This document shows, piece by piece, positions 8,877 to 16,878 of a stretch of DNA of 64,000 nt; position 1 is the stretch's first letter; each line of letters opens with the position of its first letter. The notes under the pieces were generated by a model, which saw only the letters and a list, made by a program, of their open reading frames with translations, did not search any database and was not told the DNA's origin. Position numbers and translations under genes: made by a program. The stretch comes from Paenibacillus elgii NBRC 100335 (GTDB lineage: Bacteria > Bacillota > Bacilli > Paenibacillales > NBRC-103111), in the NCBI RefSeq assembly GCF_004000865.1, contig NZ_BIMB01000016.1, positions 62,001 to 126,000 on the forward strand. The letters run 5' to 3'.

Positions 8877-8992
8877 AAGGCGGCGATTCCTTGAAAAAGT
8901 TGTCTGATTTTGTGTAGACAATCCAAAACTCTAAGGTCATCATTATTGGAGGAGGCATTGGATAGAAATGCCGTAAAAGGATGTGCTTATTT

Positions 8993-9826
8993 TTGAAGGA
9001 TGATATCCTCTCATCTCTGTTGGAAACAGCTGAGTTGAAAGTTTTGACGTTCGACATCCATCATCGCACGGAGATGAACTATAGGAAGAACATCATTAAA
9101 GAATTTTATATGATGACTTATGTAAGAAAAGGATCAGCCAAACTCAGAGTTCAGAACCAAATCTATGACATTGATCCGGGAACCGTCATCTTTATCCCTC
9201 CCCATCTGGAATATGATCAATATAAAGATAATGATGAGGAGACTGAGTTTCTATGGTGGAATTTCACTTACAAGATTCAGAATGTGGTTGATGTTCTGCC
9301 ACTTCTACGAATCCCCTACATTTACCCGCTGAAAAATCACAAAAAATTCGAAGCTGTATTTGATGAATTTATACTCACCAGGACACGAGGGGGTTACATA
9401 CCCAACATCATTTTGCAAAAAGCTAAATCGTTGGAGTTACTGTATCTATTATTAGATAATGCTTTTGAAAATGTTCACGTCGTGGATACGAGGCAGCAGT
9501 CTCACAGCTTTTTATCCATTTTACTGAAGATCGTATCCCAGCCGGAAGCTTCCTTTTCTTTACCGGATTTAGCCAAGGAATTACATATGAATCCAACCTA
9601 TGTCAGCAACCATTTCAAAGAAATGTTCGGCAAATCACCCATCCTGCTACATCGGGAGATCAAAATTGAAAAAGCCAAATCGCTTCTGAAAATACAGGAA
9701 ATGAACATTACGGAAATTAGCACAAGCCTTGGTTTTAACGATATCCAAACCTTTACCCGTCTTTTCAAAAAGTACACAGGTATTTCCCCTAGTCAATACA
9801 AGGGTTTGTTTAATAAAAACTTCTAA
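8993..9826 (+). CDS. AraC-family transcriptional regulator with cupin-like sensor domain
   Basis: About 277 residues. The N-terminal half is a cupin-like ligand domain (YMMTYVRKGSAKLRV, IYDIDPGTVIFIPPHLEYDQY), the C-terminal about 100 residues a double helix-turn-helix AraC domain (LAKELHMNPTYVSNHFKEMFG, ITEISTSLGFNDIQTFTRLF). Two starts compete: an ATG at 8981 whose only purine stretch touches it, and a TTG at 8993 with AAAAGGA about 9-10 bases upstream; I prefer the TTG. The gene is visibly AT-richer than the operon to its left. It probably controls the dehydrogenase at 9952 and the decayed genes after it. Confidence 0.85.
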   Translation: MKDDILSSLLETAELKVLTFDIHHRTEMNYRKNIIKEFYMMTYVRKGSAKLRVQNQIYDIDPGTVIFIPPHLEYDQYKDNDEETEFLWWNFTYKIQNVVDVLPLLRIPYIYPLKNHKKFEAVFDEFILTRTRGGYIPNIILQKAKSLELLYLLLDNAFENVHVVDTRQQSHSFLSILLKIVSQPEASFSLPDLAKELHMNPTYVSNHFKEMFGKSPILLHREIKIEKAKSLLKIQEMNITEISTSLGFNDIQTFTRLFKKYTGISPSQYKGLFNKNF

Positions 9827-9951
9827 ATAATCATCCAATATTTTGACCTGTATAAGTGTTAAATTTCAGCAAAACCATGCTCTTCTTTTCCTAATCCGAT
9901 ACCTTTAAGCTAATCTCAAGGGTAAATCATCCCTTCGGAGGAGGAATTCAG

Positions 9952-10959
9952 ATGGAAACCTTAAGTATCGTTTTCGTAGAAAAACAAAAGGTAGAGATTC
10001 GCAAAGAATCATTCGATTCCAAACTCGGAAAGACAGAAATTTTATGCGCAGCTATCTCTTCACTCATTAGTACAGGTACGGAGCTTCAATGTCTTAGAGG
10101 CGTGTTCGACAAGGATACAAACTGGGCTAGCTGGGTTAAGTATCCGTTTTATCCTGGCTATTCCTTGGTCGCTGAAGTGCTTGAAGTCGGTGAGGATGTC
10201 CAGGCAATTCACAAAGGTGATCGCGTATTCGTGGAAGGACCACATACCCAATATTTTAAGACAGAAGCTATCCATGCAACTGTGCTTCCTGATGAGGTCA
10301 GCTCTGAGGAAGGCGTATGGATTAGTCTTTCCAAAATATCGCAGCTTGGGGTAAGGAGAGCCGAGTTAGTTCTCGGAGAAGCAGTCGGTGTGATCGGACT
10401 TGGACTCCTTGGACAATTGGTTACCCAATACCTCTATCTGTCTGGGGCCAAAGAGATATACGCCATTGATCCGGCGGAAAGCCGAATCCAACTTGTTCCC
10501 GAAAAGGCGGGTATCCATCGGATGGCTATGGATGCAGCGAAAGCTAAGGCGGAAATTTCAAAGAAGACTAAGGGGAAAATGCTTGACGTTGTCTTCGATA
10601 TTACGGGTCATCCGGTTGTATTAGCCCAAGCCACACAACTCGTCAACCATTTCGGACGCGTTATTTTACTCGGAGATACCGCTACTCCTACTGCGCAGGG
10701 AATTGGAAGCAATGTGGTATCCAACTCCGTTGCCATTCTGGGTATCCATGGAACCGCGAATTACAAAGGTTGGGATCATCCCGCTATGGCAGCTCTGTAT
10801 TTGAGCTATATTATGCAGGGAAGAATGAATGTAGCCCCTTTAATTACCCATCGCTATTCCCCACTAGAGGCTGTTGAGGTCTATGATTCACTGGTGCAAA
10901 ACCGCAGCTCAGCCATGGGGGTTCTTTTGGATTGGACGAATTTAAAGGATCAAAGTTGA
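9952..10959 (+). CDS. Medium-chain dehydrogenase/reductase (zinc-binding-dehydrogenase superfamily, BchC-like)
   Basis: NAD(P)-dependent oxidoreductase of 335 residues. The GroES-like N-terminal domain (YPGYSLVAEVLEVGEDVQAIHKGDRV) is followed by a Rossmann domain with GVIGLGLLGQLVTQYL. The usual catalytic Cys of zinc alcohol dehydrogenases is replaced in SSLISTGTEL, and the four-Cys structural zinc loop is absent, as in the BchC-like branch. A sugar or polyol substrate is plausible because homologues accompany Gfo/Idh dehydrogenases and AraC regulators, and a Gfo/Idh remnant follows directly. GGAGGAGG nine bases upstream supports the ATG. Confidence 0.85.
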   Translation: METLSIVFVEKQKVEIRKESFDSKLGKTEILCAAISSLISTGTELQCLRGVFDKDTNWASWVKYPFYPGYSLVAEVLEVGEDVQAIHKGDRVFVEGPHTQYFKTEAIHATVLPDEVSSEEGVWISLSKISQLGVRRAELVLGEAVGVIGLGLLGQLVTQYLYLSGAKEIYAIDPAESRIQLVPEKAGIHRMAMDAAKAKAEISKKTKGKMLDVVFDITGHPVVLAQATQLVNHFGRVILLGDTATPTAQGIGSNVVSNSVAILGIHGTANYKGWDHPAMAALYLSYIMQGRMNVAPLITHRYSPLEAVEVYDSLVQNRSSAMGVLLDWTNLKDQS

Positions 10960-11187
10960 AATTGAAACAGGGACAATTAGCAATTATCATGCCAGTGCGT
11001 ACAAACGTCTCCAAGATGTTGAAGTTCATTCTGTCTATGATGTAAACCTGATCATGTAATAGATGAAGAAGGACTTAAGGCATTCGTTTCAAGTACTATA
11101 GCTCCAGAAGCGACACGAACGGAGATAATTGGAGACAATGATGCTGCGATTAGCAGTTTTTCGGAGATAAGCCATAGCAAAGCGGCA
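10956..11187 (+). pseudogene. Remnant of a Gfo/Idh/MocA-family dehydrogenase gene
   Basis: The frame reading TISNYHASAYKRLQDVEVHS and then VYDVN is the start of a Gfo/Idh/MocA Rossmann domain. Upstream, the expected MKLKVAVIGAG beginning is reduced to LKLK joined out of frame to the AG-T-I part, so the glycine motif has been deleted. After VYDVN the frame hits a stop, and another frame continues as DHVIDEEGLKAFVSSTIAPE to a stop near 11187; I cannot assign that part. Everything between is missing, so this is a decayed gene. The remnant begins at the end of the dehydrogenase gene, where an intact partner gene would have overlapped. Confidence 0.6.
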
Positions 11188-11188
11188 T

Positions 11189-11526
11189 GAAGATGCTACG
11201 AACAAAGCGCAAGCTATTCTTGTCAATTACCACCATAAGTTGTTGCTACCTTCTTATTGGGGAAGAATGTCCGAAATAACCTACTCAGGAGAAAATAAGG
11301 TATTAGTTTTTAGAATGGCTACAAGCGATGAAGACGTAAGCGGCAACTATGATAACTACAATGATATAAAGAATAGCCAAGCAGGTTCCTATAATGTGAC
11401 TATCAAAGGTAAAAATGGTTATACAATCTTGCTATCTGGCAATTCAAACATTTCTCGTATTCCCTACAAATAGATCAAGCGATAACAGAATCAGAGTTGC
11501 TTAACATTATACAGTCAGTTCAATAG
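11189..11526 (+). pseudogene. 3' remnant of a small secreted or anti-sigma-like protein gene, frameshifted
   Basis: An open frame to a stop at 11473 contains EITYSGENKVLVFRMATSDE and DVSGNYDNYNDIKNSQAGSY, then VTIKGKNGYTILLSGNSN, reminiscent of DUF4367-type C-terminal domains. The expected ending continues in the next frame from about 11457 as YSLQIDQAITESELLNIIQS and ends VQ-stop at 11526, so a one-base frameshift near 11455-11460 is evident. No promoter or ribosome-binding site and no N-terminal domain are present. The family assignment is tentative; the frameshift reading is better supported than the name. Confidence 0.5.
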
Positions 11527-11551
11527 TTTACGAACCGCAGCGCGACGCGTA

Positions 11552-11585
11552 AAGCCGGTACCCTTACAAACAGGCACCGGCTTTT
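11552..11585. terminator. Bidirectional rho-independent terminator
   Basis: AAGCCGGTaCC and GGcACCGGCTTTT form a strong stem around a nine-base loop, with T residues to the right and A residues to the left. It can end transcripts of both the remnants on the left and the minus-strand GH64 gene on the right. Confidence 0.8.
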
Positions 11586-11596
11586 GACATGTGATA

Positions 11597-12796
11597 TTAC
11601 CATCCAACTCGAACAATTAAACCTTTGGGTTTGCTGGTTTCCAAGTATGCCGCTTGATTATTAACGTCGTCATAAGCAAAACCGTAGGCTAAACCGTTAA
11701 TAGCATGAGTATGCCAAAATTTCGAATAGTAATTGGCTGGAGCAGCCTGATAATAATTTCTAACGACGTTCCAATTGTCATCTGTATATACATGCCTGTT
11801 GATCGCAGCACACGTTTGAGCATTGCTTACAGCCCCATCACATCTGAGAATGTCTTGTGTCGAAAAATTGGAATAACCTGCAAAGTAATTCGCGTTAGCG
11901 CCGCCGGCTGCAAAAGAACCGTGAATGGGGGCGATAATTCGGTAGGGAGCTTGAATGGTGCCTAGCGATGTAAATTGCGAAGGTACTTCTTGATAAAATT
12001 TTGTAAATAATCCGGAGCGGGTTTCAACTTCTAATTCACCAACGGTTCGATCATAAGTCCCTTCTACATTTACTAATCGGTGTTGAAGGGGGAGACCGAA
12101 CATATCGACCCTGGTTGTGTTCCCATGATATCCCGCGGAATCAACTGTAAATTCGATAAAATCAAAATATACGTTTAGGTTCGGATCTCTCGGGTTATTA
12201 AGATCAGGCCCGGCAAATCCATGATCATAAGTTTTAATGTAGCATTCAGTGGCTACGCAAAGGTACATTCTTCCCGATGTTATTCGTGGCATACTTACCC
12301 ACGGTGCATCGCTAACTTTGTGATAAATGTTTGCATAATTCATGCCATTTTTCGTTAAATGTCCGGGAGCATCATTGAGCGCCAATGAAATAGGCAGCAA
12401 ATTTCCATTTAGATCCAAGTAACTCCACTTTCCGTTATCTGGATTGATCCCGAGAACACCCCAGAAGATTTGGCTATCCGCATAAGCGCCATTGGTTCCA
12501 TTCATGACCTTAAAGGATAAAACTCCTTTTCCAGTCGGTGCGGGTATGGAAGAGGGAGGAATAGAGTACACAGAAGACGTCGATAATCCTCCCGTATTCA
12601 TCCGGCCCACATTCAAGTCCTGATCCGTATCGGTCGTCGTCTTGGCCTGAATGTCGTGTATATTGCTGTATTTTTCAGCTTCAATTCTCCCCGGTATAAC
12701 AGCCTCAGCGTAAGCAATAGGCACAAACATCTGAAGCAGCAGCAGCATTGCCCCAATAGCGGAGGAGATGCGTTTAAACCTCTTTTCGTAAAACAT
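11597..12796 (-). CDS. Secreted GH64 beta-1,3-glucanase with truncated CBM6 stub
   Basis: Secreted protein of 399 residues; signal peptide to about residue 30 (VPIAYA-EA). Residues from about 75 to the end resemble GH64 endo-beta-1,3-glucanases, a thaumatin-like fold that releases laminari-oligosaccharides from beta-1,3-glucan. Recognisable parts are GKGVLSFKVMNG, NVYFDFIEFTV, RVDMFGLPLQHRL and the C-terminal FWHTHAINGLAYGFAYDDVN. Residues 33-69 (IPGRIEAEKYSNIHDIQAKT and on to LNVGRMNTGG) look like the first third of a CBM6 module, the rest of which is absent. AAGGAGTG seven bases upstream supports the start. GH64 is best known from actinobacteria, and the enzyme fits the neighbouring cellulase genes in a beta-glucan role. 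Confidence 0.82.
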   Translation of the reverse strand: MFYEKRFKRISSAIGAMLLLLQMFVPIAYAEAVIPGRIEAEKYSNIHDIQAKTTTDTDQDLNVGRMNTGGLSTSSVYSIPPSSIPAPTGKGVLSFKVMNGTNGAYADSQIFWGVLGINPDNGKWSYLDLNGNLLPISLALNDAPGHLTKNGMNYANIYHKVSDAPWVSMPRITSGRMYLCVATECYIKTYDHGFAGPDLNNPRDPNLNVYFDFIEFTVDSAGYHGNTTRVDMFGLPLQHRLVNVEGTYDRTVGELEVETRSGLFTKFYQEVPSQFTSLGTIQAPYRIIAPIHGSFAAGGANANYFAGYSNFSTQDILRCDGAVSNAQTCAAINRHVYTDDNWNVVRNYYQAAPANYYSKFWHTHAINGLAYGFAYDDVNNQAAYLETSKPKGLIVRVGW

Positions 12797-13361
12797 AAGA
12801 TCACTCCTTATATAAGATTCATTAATGTGGAAAATCGTTTACAGCAAATATCACCTCCTGCTTGAATAATTTTACTCCTTATCTACCCCTCCTCTCGAAA
12901 CGACTGTCGAGGCAGCATCAAAATGTATGCCTGGATCAAGGTGTTTTCCATCGTCGTGTGTCTTGTCTCAGTATGTATATATTACCTAATTAAAGAATGA
13001 GTGTTCTATCCAAAAAATGACTAAAAGAACATTATTGTAACTTATTTAGAACATGAAAAAACTTGAAAATGGGGTATTAATCATAAAAATGCTAATCAGG
13101 TAACTAAAATTGTAGCGCCATCTGATCTTTCCTTCTTATAATGGGCTCACGATCAAATGTAAGATACTCCAGTCCTCTCCCACTTTTTCCCTCTCGAAAA
13201 GTTTTCATCCTACCTATTTCGTATTCCTTGCACAATGAATTCGGTTTTACCAAGACGAGTTTCCAGGAAAGAAGGAGATATAAAGAAGAAGGGAGGTGAT
13301 ACAAATGTAGATCATGCAAAATACCCTAGATCCTATTCTTAATAAAGAAAGGTTGGGAAAT
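12797..13361. other. Intergenic region between divergent GH64 and GH5 genes, with a minimal ATG-TAG frame
   Basis: This AT-rich stretch of more than 500 bases holds no convincing gene. An inverted pair GTTCT...AGAAC lies at about 13002-13032. The strongest ribosome-binding site in the area, GGGAGGTGAT at 13291-13300, is followed after four bases by ATG TAG (13305-13310), a start codon joined to a stop. The next ATG at 13314 is in frame with the GH5 gene but too far from that site, and the GTG at 13362 fits the signal peptide best. Confidence 0.5.
12830..12843 (-). promoter_or_regulatory. cre-like site upstream of the GH64 gene
   Basis: On the minus strand the sequence TGTAAACGATTTTC matches the first twelve positions of the CcpA cre consensus. 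It lies about 34 bases before the GH64 start codon, where bound CcpA could act as a roadblock. Computed by eye only. Confidence 0.35.
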
Positions 13362-14489
13362 GTGAAAAGAAAAGTATGGAGACTCACGTTAGTTCTTTTC
13401 CTTATGGGGAGTATGCTGGGATTTCAGGTATCTGCAGACAGTCCCAATTATTATCACACCAGCGGTAATCGAATCGTCGATTCTAAGGGAAATGCTGCAA
13501 TTTTTAAAGGTATCAACTGGTTTGGTTTTGAAACGTCGAATTTTACGCCACACGGATTGTGGACTCGTTCGATGGACGGTTTACTCGATCAAATGAAGGG
13601 TAAAGGGTACAATTTACTGCGTATTCCTTATACAAATGAGATGTTTCTACCAGGTAAGATGCCTAACAGCATTGATTACTGGAAAAATCCTGATTTACAA
13701 GGTTTGAAGCCTATTGAAATTCTGGATAAATTGATTGAAAAGGCGGGAGCAAGAGGAATGAAGGTAATTCTGGACCGCCACCGCCCCACTTCCGCGGAAC
13801 AATCCGAACTATGGTACACTCCGACAGTTTCAGAAACGACATGGGTAGAAGACTGGAAGATGCTTGCGAAGCGTTATTTGGGCAACGATACGGTCATCGG
13901 AGCTGATCTGCATAACGAGCCTCATGGGAATGCTTGTTGGGGGTGCGGGGATTTGGCTCGTGATTGGCGTTTGGCTGCCGAACGTGCTGGTAATGCCATA
14001 CTAAGCGTCAATTCGAATTGGTTGATCATTGTTGAAGGCGTTAGTTCTAATATTCAGGGCCAGACCGGCAACTACTGGTGGGGAGGCAATCTGAAAGGGG
14101 TGCAGAATGATCCGGTGCGCTTGACGGTGACCAATCGTATTGTATATTCTCCTCACGATTACGGTCCAGGGGTAGCCTCCCAACCTTGGTTCTCCGATCC
14201 CGCGTTCCCCAACAACTTGCCCGGCATTTGGGATGCGTATTGGGGATATATTCACAAAAACAACATCGCACCGATTCTCGTTGGCGAATTCGGAGGCAGA
14301 AGTGTCGATATGACTTCAGCGGAAGGCAAGTGGCAGAACAAGCTTGTCGATTATATTCGTTTGCAAAAACTATATTGGACGTATTGGTGCGTCAACCCAA
14401 ATAGTGGCGATACAGGAGGACTTCTGCTAGATGATTGGGTCACCTGGAATCAACCGAAGCAGGTGATGCTTGACCGCTTGATGGAATAG
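13362..14489 (+). CDS. Secreted GH5 endoglucanase (GH5_1, Acidothermus E1-like)
   Basis: Endo-beta-1,4-glucanase of 375 residues. The signal peptide (MKRKVWRLTLVLFLMGSM to about residue 25) is followed directly by the catalytic barrel. Sequence patterns match the GH5 subfamily 1 enzymes such as Acidothermus E1: ILDRHRPTSAEQSELWYT, DLHNEPHG with acid/base Glu186, ACWGCGD, VYSPHDYGPG, and LVGEFGG with nucleophile Glu309. The chain ends at the end of the catalytic domain (NPNSGDTGGLLLDDW), so there is no carbohydrate-binding module. I chose GTG 13362 because it gives a normal signal peptide with AAAGG upstream; an ATG at 13314 would add 16 residues. It lies 80 bases before the GH6 gene and is probably co-transcribed. 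Confidence 0.9.
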   Translation: MKRKVWRLTLVLFLMGSMLGFQVSADSPNYYHTSGNRIVDSKGNAAIFKGINWFGFETSNFTPHGLWTRSMDGLLDQMKGKGYNLLRIPYTNEMFLPGKMPNSIDYWKNPDLQGLKPIEILDKLIEKAGARGMKVILDRHRPTSAEQSELWYTPTVSETTWVEDWKMLAKRYLGNDTVIGADLHNEPHGNACWGCGDLARDWRLAAERAGNAILSVNSNWLIIVEGVSSNIQGQTGNYWWGGNLKGVQNDPVRLTVTNRIVYSPHDYGPGVASQPWFSDPAFPNNLPGIWDAYWGYIHKNNIAPILVGEFGGRSVDMTSAEGKWQNKLVDYIRLQKLYWTYWCVNPNSGDTGGLLLDDWVTWNQPKQVMLDRLME

Positions 14490-14569
14490 ATTCCTTTTAA
14501 GGCGGAGCTGATTTGTTTGAACCCAAATCGATTTGTCCAACTCGTGTTATTAAAAAGGAGTTGAAGATT

Positions 14570-16705
14570 ATGACAATCGCTTTGTCTATAGCTAAGCGTG
14601 CCGCGATATTTGCTATGATCTTAGCCTTGGTGATTAACCTGTTTTACGAAACCGATGCTTTTGCCGCTGAGGCACATGTGGATAATCCGTTCCTGGGTAC
14701 GACAATGTATGTGAACCCGGATTATGCGGCTCTTATCGACACGTCGATCGCGAGGGTGAGCGATAGTACTCTGATTGCAAAGATGCAGAAGGTTAAATCG
14801 TATCCTACTGCTATATGGCTTGATCGAATCGCGGCCATTAAAGGCGGCAGCGCGAATGGCGGTCGCAAGAGTCTTGTGGAAACTATGGATGCGGTATTAG
14901 CGCAAAAAAAAGGCAATACCCCGATCACGGTCATGTTCGTTATCTATGACATGCCGGGACGGGATTGTCATGCATTAGCGTCGAACGGAGAACTACCGTT
15001 GACTCCTGAAGGCTTGCAGACGTACAAGACGCAATACATTGACGTGATTGCAGATGTATTTTCCAACCCGAAATACCAAAGCATTCGGATTGTAACGGTG
15101 ATCGAACCAGATTCGTTGCCTAACCTCGTCACGAATTTGAGCGACCCGAAGTGTGCGCAGGCCAATTCTACAAATATTTACCGGGATGCCAATCAATACG
15201 CGCTGGATAAACTGCATGCGATCCCTAATGTTTACACTTATCTAGATATCGGTCACTCGGGTTGGCTTGGTTGGGATACAAACCGTCAGCCTGCCATTGA
15301 CCTTTTTACAGCTGTAGTTGCAGGGACCAGAGATGGGCTTGCAAGCGTCGACGGCTTTATCACCAACACAGCGAATACTACTCCGTTAGAGGAACCCTAT
15401 CTAACCGATCCGAACTTGACAGTTGGCGGACAGCAGTTGAGGTCTGCAAATTTCTATCAATGGAATCCGTATTTTGATGAGGCGGATTTCACCGCGGCGT
15501 TGTATGCGGGATTTGTGAAGAACGGTTGGCCTGAAAGTATCGGTTTCTTGATCGATACTTCGCGTAACGGGTGGGGGGGTCCAAATCGGCCGACTGGTGC
15601 AAGCGGCAATGACGTTAACGAATACGCCAATTCCGGACGCGTCGATAAACGTTTTCACCGCGGAAATTGGTGCAATCCCTCCGGTGCGGGTATGGGGCAA
15701 CCTCCAACGGCAGCACCCTCAGAATACCCAGCATCACATCTCGACGCGTTCGTATGGGTGAAACCTCCGGGCGAGTCGGATGGCTCAAGCAAAGAGATTC
15801 CAAATGATGAGGGCAAAGGTTTTGACAGAATGTGTGATCCTGATTATATAAGCGGCAGCGGTACGCCAACCGGAGCAATGCCGGATGCTCCGTTATCTGG
15901 GCACTGGTTCCACAACCAATTCGTGCAGCTTGTACAGAACGCTTTTCCGGAAATACCTATCGATCATTCAACGGTACCCGCTACTCCATCCGGCCTGAAG
16001 GCTATGGCTGGAAACGCACAAGTCATGCTAAACTGGGCAGCTTCAAGCGGTGCAACGAGCTACAATATTAAGCGCGCGACAAGAAGCGGCGGTCCGTATA
16101 CAACGGTGGCTACCGGAGTGACAGCAACAAATTATACAGACACAGGCTTGAACAATGGGGCGACATACTACTTTGTCGTGAGCGCACTGAACCGCTGGGG
16201 GGAAAGCGCGAATTCCGTGCAAGTGGACGCGACACCGCAAGGAAAGCCTGCTTCAAGGGAATTAATCGTGCAATATCGAGCGGCCGACACTGACGCCAAT
16301 AATGACCAGATCAAACCGCATTTCAACATCAAAAATAACGGTACAACTTCCGTTCCATTAAGCGACATCAAACTCCGGTACTATTTTACGAAAGACAGCA
16401 TTTCGGAGATGAGGGCTTGGATCGATTGGGCACAAGTGGGAGGTGCGAATATTCAGCAAACATTCGTTAGCGCAAGCGGCATCAATACGGATACTTATAT
16501 CGAGCTCAGCTTTTCACCGGAGGCCGGCTCCATTCCGGCAGGCGGTCAGTCTGGAGAAATTCAGCTCCGTATGGCTAAAGCAGACTGGTCAAACTTTAAC
16601 GAATCGAATGACTACTCATTCGACGGGACGAAGACGTCATTTGCCGATTGGGACAAAGTGACGCTTTTCCGCAAAGGCACTCTTGTCTGGGGAATTCAAC
16701 CCTAA
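14570..16705 (+). CDS. Secreted GH6 cellobiohydrolase-like cellulase with Fn3 and CBM3
   Basis: Modular cellulase of 711 residues. Order: signal peptide (1 to about 33), GH6 catalytic domain (about 38-465), fibronectin type III module (about 470-560, TPSGLKAMAGNAQVMLNWAA), and a C-terminal cellulose-binding CBM3 (about 565-711, RELIVQYRAADTDANNDQIK to the end). The GH6 signature VIEPDSLPN contains the proton donor Asp181; YDMPGRDCHALASNGE and YLDIGHSGWLGW are further family motifs. The long insertions typical of tunnel-forming exo-enzymes suggest a cellobiohydrolase rather than an endoglucanase; this is inference. AAGGAG eight bases upstream fixes the ATG at 14570. GH6 enzymes are much commoner in actinobacteria than in Firmicutes. 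Confidence 0.92.
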   Translation: MTIALSIAKRAAIFAMILALVINLFYETDAFAAEAHVDNPFLGTTMYVNPDYAALIDTSIARVSDSTLIAKMQKVKSYPTAIWLDRIAAIKGGSANGGRKSLVETMDAVLAQKKGNTPITVMFVIYDMPGRDCHALASNGELPLTPEGLQTYKTQYIDVIADVFSNPKYQSIRIVTVIEPDSLPNLVTNLSDPKCAQANSTNIYRDANQYALDKLHAIPNVYTYLDIGHSGWLGWDTNRQPAIDLFTAVVAGTRDGLASVDGFITNTANTTPLEEPYLTDPNLTVGGQQLRSANFYQWNPYFDEADFTAALYAGFVKNGWPESIGFLIDTSRNGWGGPNRPTGASGNDVNEYANSGRVDKRFHRGNWCNPSGAGMGQPPTAAPSEYPASHLDAFVWVKPPGESDGSSKEIPNDEGKGFDRMCDPDYISGSGTPTGAMPDAPLSGHWFHNQFVQLVQNAFPEIPIDHSTVPATPSGLKAMAGNAQVMLNWAASSGATSYNIKRATRSGGPYTTVATGVTATNYTDTGLNNGATYYFVVSALNRWGESANSVQVDATPQGKPASRELIVQYRAADTDANNDQIKPHFNIKNNGTTSVPLSDIKLRYYFTKDSISEMRAWIDWAQVGGANIQQTFVSASGINTDTYIELSFSPEAGSIPAGGQSGEIQLRMAKADWSNFNESNDYSFDGTKTSFADWDKVTLFRKGTLVWGIQP

Positions 16706-16808
16706 GACCCAATGCACGAGTATGTCGCCGGCGCAGGAACGGCCGGGCGCGTAGAAGTGGAGAATGATCAAGCTTTAGTCCTTTGGATGACACGCTGCTG
16801 AAATTCTG

Positions 16809-16852
16809 AAAAAGCCTGCTATCGCTTATCAATAAACGATGCAGGCTTTTTC
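16809..16852. terminator. Bidirectional rho-independent terminator between convergent cellulase genes
   Basis: AAAAAGCCTGC and GCAGGCTTTTT form an 11-bp perfect stem around a 21-base loop. It separates the GH6 gene from the minus-strand GH5 gene and can serve both. Confidence 0.85.
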
Positions 16853-16878
16853 AATTACAGGGAATGTACTCTCCTAAT

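Noticed and set aside
13104..13319. 71-codon minus-strand frame between the GH64 and GH5 genes
   Set aside because: No ribosome-binding site, no recognisable domain, low-complexity composition; it covers the presumed GH5 promoter region.
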